A DNA stretch of 35,475 nucleotides from the NCBI GenBank assembly GCA_001771535.1, contig MEUB01000035.1, forward strand, positions 1 through 35,475, read 5' to 3'. The notes below the pieces were generated by a model. That model did no database searches. It was not told the DNA's origin and saw only the letters and a list, made by a program, of their open reading frames with translations. The stretch is from a candidate division WOR-1 bacterium RIFOXYB2_FULL_37_13 (GTDB taxonomy: Bacteria > Margulisbacteria > WOR-1 > XYC2-FULL-46-14 > XYC2-FULL-37-10). The translations under genes and the position numbers were made by a program. The stretch's first letter is position 1. The number at the start of each line of letters is the position of its first letter. This document shows positions 15,028-23,980 of this stretch, piece by piece.

Positions 15028-16614
15028 ATGGCTGCTGAGCACACAACATCCATAATCCACCACTCATCCAGACCTCGGAAAGAAAATCACGATTACGATG
15101 CTATAATAGTTGGCGCTGGAATTGGCGGCTTGACTTGCGCGGCTTTCTTAGCGCAAGCTGGATTAAAAACCCTTGTAGTTGAACAGCATTTTAAGGCGGG
15201 AGGGAATGTTACTTCTTATAAAAGAGAAGGCTTCACATTTGACGTTCCAAACATAATTGGAGGATTGAGAGAAGGTGCACCAGTAAGAAACATCCTTTCA
15301 CATTTAGGGGTTGAGCAGGATTTTATAGAAGTTGAAAGACCTTTTATTTTCCAGTTTCCTGGGTATCGAGTTAGCGTTTTTTCGGATATTGAAAAATACA
15401 AAGAGGAGCTTATCCGCAATTTCCCCAAAGAAAAGCAGGGTATAATCCAATACCTTAAGACAATGAATGAAATATGGAAAGACATGCTATCTTCTCCACA
15501 TACTTTAAAATGGTATCATTATCCGCTTTTTCCTCTTTTGCATCCTAGAGTTTTAAAATACAAGGACTTAACTTTTGAAAGATTTATAGATAGATTCTTT
15601 AAAGATGAAAAACTGAAAGAGATAGTAGCCTCAGGTTGGGGATTTTTGGGGCTCCCTTCGTCCAGAATATCATTATTAAATATGCTAGGAATGTATATGA
15701 GCTATCATACGGGAGGAGCATGGTATCCTAATGGCGGATATCAAACTTTTGCTAATTCCGTAGCTACCGCATTCAAGAAATTTGGTGGAGAACTTAAATT
15801 AAATACAAGAGTTAGCAAAATAGTTGTTGGAAATGGGCAAGCAAGAGGAATAGAACTGGAAGATGGCACAAGAATATCCGCAAGAGAAGTAATCTCAAAT
15901 GCCGATTCACAAAAAACATTTTTGAACCTGATAGGACAGGAACACCTACCCCCAAATTATTACAGAAAAATTCAAGGGCTTAGAATGAGTGATTCCGGAA
16001 TTGCAGTACACTTGGGCATAAAAATGGATATTTCCGGAATTGATTTAAACTGTGGCTACATTATGGATTTTCCAAGATTTGGAGAAGTTAATTCTAGATT
16101 TGAAGCGGCAAGGCGTGGAGAAATGGTTTTCGAAACCGGCAATATAGGAATGGGGATAAGCGTACCAAGCTTAAGGCATGCACCATCAGATTCAGGAAAA
16201 GACAAACATGTTGTAGAATTAGTTGCCTATCCAGTACCTTGGAACTTTAAAAAAAATGGAAGGAGCAGTGAAGCATATGAGTCACTGAAAGAGAAAGTTT
16301 CCAATGCGCTAATTGCGGAAGCAGAAAGAACAATTCCTGGATTATCGGCAAGCATTTTAATTAAAGAGGTGGCAACTCCTTTAACTTATGAAAGATACAC
16401 AGGCGCAACCAATGGCGCATGGTATGATGCGGAATGCACTCCCGACCAAGGCGGAAGTCACAGATTAGCAGCAAAAACCCCGATTAAAGGTCTTTGGCTA
16501 ACTGGAGCCAAGACATCACTTGGCGCAGGAATGTTTGCTTCAATAAATACAGGACTTTTTACTGCTGATAGCATCTTAAAGGGAGCTTTAACTGGCGGCA
16601 AGTTCTTATTATAA
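15028..16614 (+). CDS. CrtI-like FAD-dependent oxidoreductase (phytoene desaturase / carotene isomerase / retinol saturase family)
   Basis: The 528-aa protein has, after a polar 24-residue leader, the dinucleotide-binding motif [20 protein letters not shown] (residues ~24-43) with [20 protein letters not shown] (~51-70), and the C-terminal FAD-contact block [20 protein letters not shown]. This is the layout of the CrtI/CrtISO/RetSat family, which desaturates, saturates or isomerises polyenes or other hydrophobic chains. An AAAGGA site precedes ATG 15028. No phytoene synthase, GGPP synthase or other carotenoid gene is nearby, so the substrate is open. It converges on fabF, with a 6-nt overlap of their 3' ends. 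Confidence 0.85.
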   Translation: MAAEHTTSIIHHSSRPRKENHDYDAIIVGAGIGGLTCAAFLAQAGLKTLVVEQHFKAGGNVTSYKREGFTFDVPNIIGGLREGAPVRNILSHLGVEQDFIEVERPFIFQFPGYRVSVFSDIEKYKEELIRNFPKEKQGIIQYLKTMNEIWKDMLSSPHTLKWYHYPLFPLLHPRVLKYKDLTFERFIDRFFKDEKLKEIVASGWGFLGLPSSRISLLNMLGMYMSYHTGGAWYPNGGYQTFANSVATAFKKFGGELKLNTRVSKIVVGNGQARGIELEDGTRISAREVISNADSQKTFLNLIGQEHLPPNYYRKIQGLRMSDSGIAVHLGIKMDISGIDLNCGYIMDFPRFGEVNSRFEAARRGEMVFETGNIGMGISVPSLRHAPSDSGKDKHVVELVAYPVPWNFKKNGRSSEAYESLKEKVSNALIAEAERTIPGLSASILIKEVATPLTYERYTGATNGAWYDAECTPDQGGSHRLAAKTPIKGLWLTGAKTSLGAGMFASINTGLFTADSILKGALTGGKFLL

Positions 16615-17856
16615 ACAATTATACTTTTTAAATACCAAAACAGCATTATGTCCTCCAAACCCAAGAGAATTTGAAATCGCAACGTCGATTTTCATTTTCC
16701 TTGCCTTGTTTGGGACATAATCAAGATCGCAGACCGAATCCGGATTTTCCTGATTTATAGTCGGCGGAGCAATATCATTGATAATTGATAAAATAGTAGA
16801 AAGAGCTTCAATTGCTCCAGCAGCCCCCAAAAGATGTCCAGTCATGGATTTATTGGAACTTACTGCCACTTTCCTCGCGTGTTCGCCAAATGCGGTCTTA
16901 ATAGCCATGGATTCATACTCATCATTTAATTTTGTTGATGTCCCATGGGCATTTATATAATCTACATTTTCAGGCTTAAGCCCCGCGTCTTTTATAGCTA
17001 AAAGCATTGCGCGCACAGCCCCTTCTCCTCCTGGAGCCGGAGCCGTTATGTGATTTGCATCTCCACTCATACCGTAGCCTGCGATTTCCGCATAAATTTT
17101 TGCACCGCGAGCTTTGGCATGTTCCAATTCTTCAAGAACAAGAATGCCAGACCCTTCTCCCATAACAAAACCATCCCTTTTTCCGTCAAAAGGACGGGAA
17201 GCTTTTTTGGGAGTATCATTAAATCCTGTCGAAAGCGCGCGCGCTGCGGCAAAACTGCCAATACTTATGGGACAAATGGCAGCCTCTGACCCGCCGGCAA
17301 TCATTATATCCGCATCTCCTCTTTCCAGTATTCTAAAAGAATCTCCAATGCAATGAGTTCCTGTGGCACAAGCTGTAACAACACAACTATTAGGTCCTTT
17401 TGCCCCTAAATGGATCGAAACAAGCCCGGCAGCCATGTTGGTTATCATGTAAGGAACAGTAAAAGGAGAAAGCCTTGACGGGCCTTTTTCCTTTAAAATT
17501 ATCACTTGCTCTTCTAGAAAATCTACCCCTCCAATTCCCGAACCTATAAGGACCCCCACTCTGTCGGCATTTGTTTCATCTATATTTAAAGATGAATCAG
17601 AAACTGCCATTTTTGAAGCAGCTATCGCAAACTGGATAAATCTTACGACTTTTTTGGATTCTTTGTTATCCATATACAAATGAGGATCAAAGTTTTTCAC
17701 TTGACCGGCTATATGGCAAGCAAAAGCAGAAGGATCAAATCTGTCTATTTTTACAATGCCGCTTTGACCGACTATAAGATTATCCCAATGTTCTTTAACG
17801 TTTAATCCAATAGGTGTAACAGCTCCTAATCCTGTTACAACAACTCTTCTTTTCAT
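16609..17856 (-). CDS. fabF: Beta-ketoacyl-ACP synthase II
   Basis: The 415-aa condensing enzyme starts [20 protein letters not shown]. It has the thiolase-fold Cys-His-His set: the cysteine in [11 protein letters not shown], the histidine in [13 protein letters not shown] and the histidine in [17 protein letters not shown], plus the nucleophilic-elbow and gate-loop glycines at the C-terminus (NSLGFGGHN). FabF elongates acyl-ACP with malonyl-ACP. It is the last gene of the fab operon and overlaps fabK by one base. Length (about 410) is normal. Its 3' end overlaps the convergent CrtI-like gene by 6 nt, leaving no room for a separate terminator. Confidence 0.97.
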   Translation of the reverse strand: MKRRVVVTGLGAVTPIGLNVKEHWDNLIVGQSGIVKIDRFDPSAFACHIAGQVKNFDPHLYMDNKESKKVVRFIQFAIAASKMAVSDSSLNIDETNADRVGVLIGSGIGGVDFLEEQVIILKEKGPSRLSPFTVPYMITNMAAGLVSIHLGAKGPNSCVVTACATGTHCIGDSFRILERGDADIMIAGGSEAAICPISIGSFAAARALSTGFNDTPKKASRPFDGKRDGFVMGEGSGILVLEELEHAKARGAKIYAEIAGYGMSGDANHITAPAPGGEGAVRAMLLAIKDAGLKPENVDYINAHGTSTKLNDEYESMAIKTAFGEHARKVAVSSNKSMTGHLLGAAGAIEALSTILSIINDIAPPTINQENPDSVCDLDYVPNKARKMKIDVAISNSLGFGGHNAVLVFKKYNCL

Positions 17857-18812
17857 TAAGGAACCTCCTCAACTTCAGCAATAATTTCTTCCATAATTTT
17901 TTTAGCGGGCTTAATAGTGCGATCTTTTAACTGCCACACTTTTTCACCTGAAAAAACTATTCCATTTTCAATATCCCCTTTTTGAGAACGGATCAATGCC
18001 TGGACAATGCAATATTTCAATGAGCAATGTTTAAGACAAAAATCACATCCAACTGGCTTAGGCGCGGTCCCTTTTATAATTTGATCAACAAACTTTGTAC
18101 GCAACGCGCGACCCGGCATACCGACAGGCGAATCAATAAGAACAACATCATCTTCGGACGCAGTTTGATATCTTTTTTTATATGGCAAAGAGGCATTGCA
18201 TTCTTCCGCCAGAACAAAGCGTGTTGCAAGCTGAACTCCTTTTGCCCCAATTTTCAGAGCTTTTGCGATTAAAGCGCCGTTAATCAATCCTCCAGCAGCA
18301 ATAACAGGAATTTTTACGGCTTCAACAATTTCAGGAAGAATATCAAAAAGAGGCCGGTCTGTCCCAAGATGCCCGCCCGCCTCCTTGCCCTCAACAACAA
18401 TGGCAGCAGCGCCGCACTTTTCAGCTGTTTTGGCAAGTCGAACAGTGGAAACTATTGAAACGATAGGAACACCGTGCTCTTTCCCTATTTTAAAAACGTC
18501 TTTTGAAAATCCTGCACCTGTAATTATAAGATCTATTTTTTCTTTTATCGCGGTACTTACAATTCCCAAAAACTCACGAGCAGCAAACATTATGTTTATT
18601 CCCACAATGCCGCCCATTGCTTTTTCTCTGGCAATTTTAATTTCATGAGCAAGCTCTTCAAAGCTCATGCCGGAAGCCCCTATAATCCCAATTCCACCTG
18701 TGGCCGCAACGGCGCCAGCAAGACTGCCGGTAGAAATTCTAACAGCCATTCCGCCTTGAATAACAGGTATTTTAGCGACTAAGTCGCTTATTCTAAGTTC
18801 TGGTAATTTCAA
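17856..18812 (-). CDS. fabK: FabK-type enoyl-ACP reductase II (FMN; nitronate monooxygenase fold)
   Basis: The 318-aa TIM-barrel flavoprotein contains [20 protein letters not shown], the FMN-phosphate blocks [20 protein letters not shown] and PVIAAGGL and the later GVQLATRF, all hallmarks of the FabK/nitronate monooxygenase family. Lying between acpP and fabF, it is best read as the enoyl-ACP reductase of this pathway; no fabI or fabL is present. The C-terminus carries an extra cysteine cluster, [13 protein letters not shown] (about residues 258-270), absent from textbook pneumococcal FabK, which might bind a metal or cluster. A nitronate monooxygenase is the alternative, but the location argues for FabK. 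The fabF start codon abuts its stop. Confidence 0.85.
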   Translation of the reverse strand: MKLPELRISDLVAKIPVIQGGMAVRISTGSLAGAVAATGGIGIIGASGMSFEELAHEIKIAREKAMGGIVGINIMFAAREFLGIVSTAIKEKIDLIITGAGFSKDVFKIGKEHGVPIVSIVSTVRLAKTAEKCGAAAIVVEGKEAGGHLGTDRPLFDILPEIVEAVKIPVIAAGGLINGALIAKALKIGAKGVQLATRFVLAEECNASLPYKKRYQTASEDDVVLIDSPVGMPGRALRTKFVDQIIKGTAPKPVGCDFCLKHCSLKYCIVQALIRSQKGDIENGIVFSGEKVWQLKDRTIKPAKKIMEEIIAEVEEVP

Positions 18813-18819
18813 GTTAAAC

Positions 18820-19062
18820 TTACTTCTGATGGGACATTATATAAGAAACAGTATCTCCCACACTTTTTATTTTCTCGGCATCTTCATCAGGAATTTCCGT
18901 ACTAAAAGCCTCTTCTAGGGCCATGACCAATTCTACCGTATCCAAAGAATCCGCCCCTAAATCATCAACATAAGAAGATTCTTTTTTTACTTCACTTTCA
19001 GAAACACCCAACTGTTCAATAACTACCTTTTTTACCTTTTCCAACACTTCATTCTCGTTCAT
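18820..19062 (-). CDS. acpP: Acyl carrier protein
   Basis: This 80-aa acidic four-helix protein has the phosphopantetheine serine in [20 protein letters not shown] (Ser at about residue 39) and a typical C-terminus ([19 protein letters not shown]). It carries the growing acyl chain between the Fab enzymes around it. A strong AAGGAGGGG site precedes the ATG. It is 7 nt from fabK. The gap between fabG and this gene holds the heptad-repeat hairpin described separately, which may set its expression apart from fabG, since ACP is normally needed in excess. Confidence 0.97.
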   Translation of the reverse strand: MNENEVLEKVKKVVIEQLGVSESEVKKESSYVDDLGADSLDTVELVMALEEAFSTEIPDEDAEKIKSVGDTVSYIMSHQK

Positions 19063-19088
19063 TTTTTCCCCTCCTTCTTTGTAATAAG

Positions 19089-19167
19089 TTTACAGTTTAC
19101 TGTTTACAGTGTACAGTAGCAAGCCATTTCTTGTTTTTACTGTTCACTGTACGCTGTTCACTGCGCA
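19089..19167. repeat. Inverted pair of four-unit heptanucleotide arrays between fabG and acpP
   Basis: 19089-19116 consists of four 7-nt units (TTTACAG TTTACTG, TTTACAG TGTACAG). 19140-19167 holds four units of the opposite orientation (CTGTTCA CTGTACG, CTGTTCA CTGCGCA). Arms 19089-19118 and 19138-19167 can pair over about 30 nt with 20 matches, around a 19-nt loop. The element fills the 95-nt gap between the fabG stop and the acpP Shine-Dalgarno and is read in the middle of the fab operon mRNA. Confidence 0.6.
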
Positions 19168-19172
19168 CTTTA

Positions 19173-19919
19173 TTAGGTGTTCATCAACATACCGCCATTT
19201 ACATTTATAACCTGGCCGGTAATGTAGTCCGAATCAGATCCTGCCAGAAAAACTACCGCCTTCGCGACATCTTCAGGCAGTCCCATTTTTTTCATGGGTA
19301 CCTGGGCAAGCATTGCCTCCTTTACTTCAGGAGAAAGCTTATCAGTCATAGCGGTCGAAATAAATCCAGGAGCAACCGCATTGACACAAATTCCGCGGGA
19401 AGCTGTTTCTCTCGCCACTGTTTTGGTCATTCCTATTACCCCTGCCTTTGAAGCAGAATAATTAGTCTGACCAACATTTCCCATCTCTCCCACAATCGAT
19501 GCAATATTTATTATTTTACCAGAACGTTGTTTCATCATCAAAGCAGAAACAATTTTTGTACAGTTAAAAACACCGGTAAGGTTTACGGAAATTACGGCAT
19601 CCCAATCTTCTTTTTTCATTCTCAAAAGCAGGGTATCTTTCGTAATTCCGGCATTATTAACAAGTATATCAATTTTACCCATTTGCTGTACAGCCTGACT
19701 AACGCCGCTTTCAACATCGCAAAAATCAGAAACATTTGTCTTTAACGCCATTGTTTTAACTCCAAGTTTTTCTATTTCCATGGCTGTCTGCGATGCTAAC
19801 TCAAGGTTAATATCTGAAACAATAACATCAGCCCCTTCTTTCGCAAGAGCTTCTGCAATTGCCTTGCCTATCCCCTGTGCAGCTCCAGTAATAAGAGCTG
19901 TTTTACCTTTTAATTTCAT
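19173..19919 (-). CDS. fabG: 3-oxoacyl-ACP reductase
   Basis: This short-chain dehydrogenase has NADP motif KTALITGAAQGIGKAIAEAL, NNAG at about residues 85-88, the Ser of NIASIVGEMGNVGQ, and the Tyr-x-x-x-Lys of TNYSASKAGVIGMTK. It ends in GQVINVNGGM. It reduces beta-ketoacyl-ACP to the hydroxyacyl form. The frame opens at 19937, but ATG 19919 (MKLKGKTALITG) sits 5 nt after GAGGAGG, so the real product is 248 aa, the normal length. It lies between fabD and acpP in the standard fab order. Confidence 0.96.
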   Translation of the reverse strand: MKLKGKTALITGAAQGIGKAIAEALAKEGADVIVSDINLELASQTAMEIEKLGVKTMALKTNVSDFCDVESGVSQAVQQMGKIDILVNNAGITKDTLLLRMKKEDWDAVISVNLTGVFNCTKIVSALMMKQRSGKIINIASIVGEMGNVGQTNYSASKAGVIGMTKTVARETASRGICVNAVAPGFISTAMTDKLSPEVKEAMLAQVPMKKMGLPEDVAKAVVFLAGSDSDYITGQVINVNGGMLMNT

Positions 19920-19941
19920 AACATCCTCCTCGCCCATGATT

Positions 19942-20817
19942 TTAAATCATACTATGGCATGATTCAACGGTAGAATCGATTTTTTTCACCAACCCGCATA
20001 ATATATTGCCGGGACCGACTTCTATAAATTTTGAAACGCCAAGCGATATCATTTTTTTTACGGAATCTTCCCACAAGACTGAACCAACAACTTGATTATA
20101 AAGATTTTCTTTGATTTTCAAAGCCGAGGCAACAGGTTCCGCGTCTACATTCGCAACAACAGGAATTACAGCATCATTTATGTTTATCTTATCAAGTTCT
20201 ACTTTTAACTTATCAGCAGCCGGTTTCATAAGCGAACAATGGAAAGGCGCCGATACGGCAAGAGAAATAACTCTTTTTGCGCCGGCCTCTCTGCACAATC
20301 GGGAGGCTTCTTTAACTCCTTCTTTTTCACCGGAGATTACAACCTGCCCCGGTGAATTAAAATTCGCCATTTCGACAATACCTTTATCTTTTGCCTTGTT
20401 ACAACATTCCGCAATTTTTTCGCGGCTGAGGTTTAAAACCGCTGCCATGGCTCCTTCTCCCAAAGGAACTGCTTCCTGCATAAACTTACCGCGTAAATTA
20501 ACAAGCTTCACCGCATCTAAAAAAGAAATGGCTCCTGCCGCAACCAATGCGGAATACTCACCAAGAGAGTGTCCTGCCATATAATCAGCCCGCACTCCTT
20601 TGGATTCCAAAACTTTAAAAGCAGCAAAACTTACCGATAAAATTGCCGGCTGGCTTATTTCTGTTCGCTTAAGGTCTTCTTCCGAACCTTCCAAACAAAG
20701 TTTCTTCAGATCAAACCCTAAAACCTGGCTTGCCTGATCAAGTAAACCTTCTGCAAAGCCCTTCCCCATTCCAATTGCCTGACTTCCTTGGCCCGGAAAT
20801 ATAAATGCCGTTTTCAA
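19942..20817 (-). CDS. fabD: Malonyl-CoA:ACP transacylase
   Basis: The 291-aa alpha/beta enzyme starts [20 protein letters not shown] and has the catalytic serine in GHSLGEYSALVAAGAI, an arginine in VNLRGKFMQEAVP, and the histidine in SAPFHCSLMKPAADKL. It moves malonyl groups from CoA to ACP for FabH and FabF. It overlaps the etfA stop by 4 nt, so the electron-transfer genes upstream are translationally coupled to it. Length is slightly under the usual 305-315 and all key residues are present. Confidence 0.96.
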   Translation of the reverse strand: MKTAFIFPGQGSQAIGMGKGFAEGLLDQASQVLGFDLKKLCLEGSEEDLKRTEISQPAILSVSFAAFKVLESKGVRADYMAGHSLGEYSALVAAGAISFLDAVKLVNLRGKFMQEAVPLGEGAMAAVLNLSREKIAECCNKAKDKGIVEMANFNSPGQVVISGEKEGVKEASRLCREAGAKRVISLAVSAPFHCSLMKPAADKLKVELDKININDAVIPVVANVDAEPVASALKIKENLYNQVVGSVLWEDSVKKMISLGVSKFIEVGPGNILCGLVKKIDSTVESCHSMI

Positions 20818-22019
20818 CCTCTTAACTCCTTTATCTTCCTGGTCAATGCGGGAATAACTTCAAGGCAATCACCAAGAATACCATACGTCGCAATTTTAAA
20901 AATTGGAGCATCCGGATCTTTATTAATGGCAACAATTGTATCCGATCCCTGCATGCCTACTAAATGTTGTATCTTCCCGGAAATTCCGCATGCTATATAA
21001 AGTTTCGGAGCAACAGTCTTGCCTGTCTGGCCAACCTGGTGGTGAGCAGATATCCACCCTGCATCCACAGTGGCACGCGAAGCCCCTACAGCACCGGAAA
21101 GTACAGCTGCCAGCTCTTCAACCATCTTAAAATTTTTTGGATCGGAAATGCCGCGTCCTCCGGACACTATTATTTCAGCTTCCTGAAGGTTGACTTTAAT
21201 GCTTTCGTCTTTAATAAGCCCTAAAATTTTAACCACAAGATCTTCCTTGTTTATCACAGGATCAAACTTTATAATATCAACCTTGGCGCCTGCTCCCTGG
21301 CATTTGATCCTTTTAAAAACTTTAGGTCTGACCGTAGCCATTTGAGGTCTGTGGTTTGGAGAAATAATAGTCGCCATGATATTTCCGCCAAATGCAGGAC
21401 GCGTCTGGTTTAAAATTTTCTTCTTAGGATCAATCGATAATCCGGTACAATCAGCTGTAAGGCCCGCGTTAACTCTAATCGCGAGCCGCGCCGCTAAGTC
21501 TCTGCCTGTAGTTGTAGCTCCTATCAAAAAAATTTCCGGTTTGAATTTTTTTATCATTTCTGTAATTGTTCTTGTATAAGGAGCTGTCCTGTATTCTTTA
21601 AATTCGGCATGAGTTGATAAATAAACCTTGTCGGCTCCATATGAAAAAAGCTCATCAATTCCATTTTCTATCTTTTCATCTCCCAACAAAACAGCGGCAA
21701 CTTCACACTTTAAGTCCTCAGACAGTTTTTTTGCTTCTGTTAAAAGTTCATATGATACGGGGTTAATCTCTCCCAAGTGATGTTCAATAAAAACCCAGAT
21801 ATTTTTATATGAGGACAAATCCGCGGTTCCACTTTTTGCTTCTTCTTTTATCAATTCAATCGCGTTAAATTTACAAGTCGAAACACATGCTCCACAAAGA
21901 GTGCAGGCAGTAAGGTCAATTACGGCTTTTTTTGTCTCCATTTTTATGGCACCAAAAGGGCAGGCCTTAACACAAAGCGTGCAACCGGCACATTTATCCT
22001 GTAGAATTTTTATTCCCAT
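20814..22019 (-). CDS. etfA: Electron transfer flavoprotein alpha subunit with N-terminal 2x[4Fe-4S] domain
   Basis: The 401-aa protein begins with a ferredoxin-like domain carrying two cysteine sets, [12 protein letters not shown] (residues ~11-22) and [12 protein letters not shown] (~38-49), both C-x2-C-x2-C-x3-C. The EtfA body follows, with the FAD-binding C-terminus ([48 protein letters not shown]). Ferredoxin-fused EtfA is known from anaerobes, for example the caffeyl-CoA reductase complex CarCDE, where Etf performs flavin-based electron bifurcation. It works as a dimer with EtfB encoded immediately upstream (1-nt overlap) and hands electrons to the adjacent acyl-CoA dehydrogenase. Bifurcation is inferred from family, not proven. 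Confidence 0.94.
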   Translation of the reverse strand: MGIKILQDKCAGCTLCVKACPFGAIKMETKKAVIDLTACTLCGACVSTCKFNAIELIKEEAKSGTADLSSYKNIWVFIEHHLGEINPVSYELLTEAKKLSEDLKCEVAAVLLGDEKIENGIDELFSYGADKVYLSTHAEFKEYRTAPYTRTITEMIKKFKPEIFLIGATTTGRDLAARLAIRVNAGLTADCTGLSIDPKKKILNQTRPAFGGNIMATIISPNHRPQMATVRPKVFKRIKCQGAGAKVDIIKFDPVINKEDLVVKILGLIKDESIKVNLQEAEIIVSGGRGISDPKNFKMVEELAAVLSGAVGASRATVDAGWISAHHQVGQTGKTVAPKLYIACGISGKIQHLVGMQGSDTIVAINKDPDAPIFKIATYGILGDCLEVIPALTRKIKELRG

Positions 22020-22801
22020 CAGATAGTTTTCCTTTCCTTAAGCCTTGAAATAAGCGAAGAAACCATCTCTTCTGTAGAACCGCAAAGCATCTCTCCTCCA
22101 CCCTTGGGAGGAGGGGTGAAAATTTTTACAACGCGTGTTGGCGACCCATTATGTCCGGTTTTTAAAGGATCCGCGTCAACATCCGCGGCTGAAAAAGTTT
22201 TTATCTCTGTTTTTTTTGCTTTCATCATACCCTTTAATGAAGAAACCCTGGGCTCATTGATTTGTTTAACAACTGTAAGCATACATGGAAGGGGAACTTC
22301 TACAACTTCGTTGGCTTCTTCAAGAAGGCGTTCAACTTTTATCTTATCTCCTTGCAATTCAACTTTTACGGCAAAAGTAATTTGAGGAATGTTTAGCCAT
22401 TCAGCTATACCGGGACCGACTTGAGCGGTATCACCATCAATTGCCTGTTTTCCACAAAAAATTATATCAAATCTGCCAATTTTTTTAATTGTTTGAGCCA
22501 ATGTATATGAGGTGGCCCATGTATCTGATCCTGCAAAAGCTTTATCTGAAACAAGGGCTACATCATCTGCACCCATCGCAATTGCCTGTTTTAATGCTTC
22601 TTTAGCCTGTGGAGGCCCCATTGTGATAACAGTAACCTTCCCTCCGTGTTTTTCTCTTAGCCGAAGGGCTTCTTCTATGGCATTTTCATCAAAAGGGTTG
22701 ATAATTGAAGGAACCCCTTCACGAATCAGAGTATTCGTTTCAGGATTAATTTTAACCTCTGTAGTATCCGGAACCTGTTTAATACATACTATAATATCCA
22801 T
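22019..22801 (-). CDS. etfB: Electron transfer flavoprotein beta subunit
   Basis: The 260-aa protein starts MDIIVCIKQVPDTTEVKINP, with blocks TLIREGVPSIINPFDENAIE, VITMGPPQAKEALKQAIAMG, AFAGSDTWATSYTLA, CGKQAIDGDTAQVGPGIAEW and PCMLTVVKQINEPRVSSLKG. The AFAGSDT and INPFDENAIEEAL segments are those seen in EtfB of the bifurcating group (butyryl-CoA dehydrogenase and caffeyl-CoA reductase complexes), where this subunit binds NADH and the bifurcating FAD. Near the C-terminus, FTPPPKGGGEMLCGS is the usual linker, encoded by a small GC-rich inverted repeat. It lies directly between acd (12-nt gap) and etfA (1-nt overlap). Confidence 0.94.
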   Translation of the reverse strand: MDIIVCIKQVPDTTEVKINPETNTLIREGVPSIINPFDENAIEEALRLREKHGGKVTVITMGPPQAKEALKQAIAMGADDVALVSDKAFAGSDTWATSYTLAQTIKKIGRFDIIFCGKQAIDGDTAQVGPGIAEWLNIPQITFAVKVELQGDKIKVERLLEEANEVVEVPLPCMLTVVKQINEPRVSSLKGMMKAKKTEIKTFSAADVDADPLKTGHNGSPTRVVKIFTPPPKGGGEMLCGSTEEMVSSLISRLKERKTI

Positions 22802-22813
22802 TTGTTTAAAAAA

Positions 22814-23971
22814 TTACTTTCTTGCGCTCTCTTTAATCAAGGACAATCCGATTTGATTACGCTGTATCTGATTTGTCCCTTCATAAATCTGAGTAATTTT
22901 GGCGTCACGCATCATCTTTTCAACAGGGTATTCTCTCATATAACCATACCCTCCCATAATCTGCACTGCTTCTGTAGTTACAAACATCGCTGTATCAGAA
23001 GCAATTAATTTTGCCATGCTTGCCTCTTTTGTATAATCTTTAGCGCCGTTATCTATCGCTTTTGCAACGGAATAAACCAACGCTCTTGAAGCTTCGATCT
23101 GGGTTGCCATGTTAGCAAGCATATGTTGGACGGCCTGGATCGATATAATAGGCTTTCCAAACTGCACGCGTTCTTTGGCGTATTTTATAGCTTCATCAAG
23201 CGCTCCCTGAGCAATACCAACCGCCTGTGCGCCAATCCCCGGACGTGTCAAATCCAACGTCTTCATTGCAACTATAAAACCCATCCCTTCCTTTCCAAGA
23301 ATCTGATCCTTATGCACCTTGCAATTCTGGAAAACCAACTCGCGAGTCGCTGAACATCGGATCCCCATCTTTTTTTCTTTTTTACCAAAATCAAAGCCCG
23401 GAGTTCCTTTTTCAATGATAAAAGCTGTAGCCCCTCTTGCCCCCTTCTTCTTGTCTGTCATTGCGATTACAGAATATATTTCAGCTTCTCCACCGTTTGT
23501 AATCCACTGTTTTGTCCCATTTAAAATATAATAATCGCCATCTTTTACGGCTGTTGTTTCAAGCCCGCTCGCATCCGATCCTGCGTTTGCTTCTGTTAAA
23601 CCAAAAGCGGCAAGTTTTTTCCCCGCTGCGATTTCGGGCATATATTTTCTCTTTTGTTCCTCGGTTCCAAAAATTAAAATTGGAGTAGACCCCAATGCTG
23701 ACGCGGCAAAAGTAACACCAACCCCTCCACAGACACGGCTTAATTCTTCGGTCGCGATACAAAAAGCAAGAACGCTTTGCCCGAATCCCCCATACTCTTC
23801 AGGTATATAAAGGCCGCACAAGTCCGCCTCTGCCAACACCTTCAAGATTTCCCATGGAAATTGTTCTTTCTCATCAAGCTCTGCTCTGACAGGCATTACT
23901 TTTTCAACCGCGATCTTTCTTACCAGTTCCCGAATCATTGTATGCTCTTCTTTAAATCCATAGTCTAACAT
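22814..23971 (-). CDS. Acyl-CoA dehydrogenase (butyryl-CoA dehydrogenase type)
   Basis: The 385-aa flavoenzyme has an N-terminal helical domain, a middle beta domain (AAFGLTEANAGSDASGLETT, YILNGTKQWITNGG) and a C-terminal helical domain ending in the catalytic-base motif AKITQIYEGTNQIQRNQIG, with the glutamate of YEGT. Such short-chain dehydrogenases interconvert acyl-CoA and trans-2-enoyl-CoA using Etf as electron partner. Its genes for EtfB and EtfA follow at once. Located between fabH and fabD, it could make butyryl-CoA from crotonyl-CoA as a primer for FabH, or serve another route that merely shares the operon. Chain-length specificity cannot be read from the sequence by eye. Confidence 0.93.
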   Translation of the reverse strand: MLDYGFKEEHTMIRELVRKIAVEKVMPVRAELDEKEQFPWEILKVLAEADLCGLYIPEEYGGFGQSVLAFCIATEELSRVCGGVGVTFAASALGSTPILIFGTEEQKRKYMPEIAAGKKLAAFGLTEANAGSDASGLETTAVKDGDYYILNGTKQWITNGGEAEIYSVIAMTDKKKGARGATAFIIEKGTPGFDFGKKEKKMGIRCSATRELVFQNCKVHKDQILGKEGMGFIVAMKTLDLTRPGIGAQAVGIAQGALDEAIKYAKERVQFGKPIISIQAVQHMLANMATQIEASRALVYSVAKAIDNGAKDYTKEASMAKLIASDTAMFVTTEAVQIMGGYGYMREYPVEKMMRDAKITQIYEGTNQIQRNQIGLSLIKESARK

Positions 23972-23980
23972 TTTTTTATT

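Noticed and set aside
19089-19167. CRISPR array
   Set aside because: Units are seven bases, contiguous and inverted, with no spacers and no cas genes.
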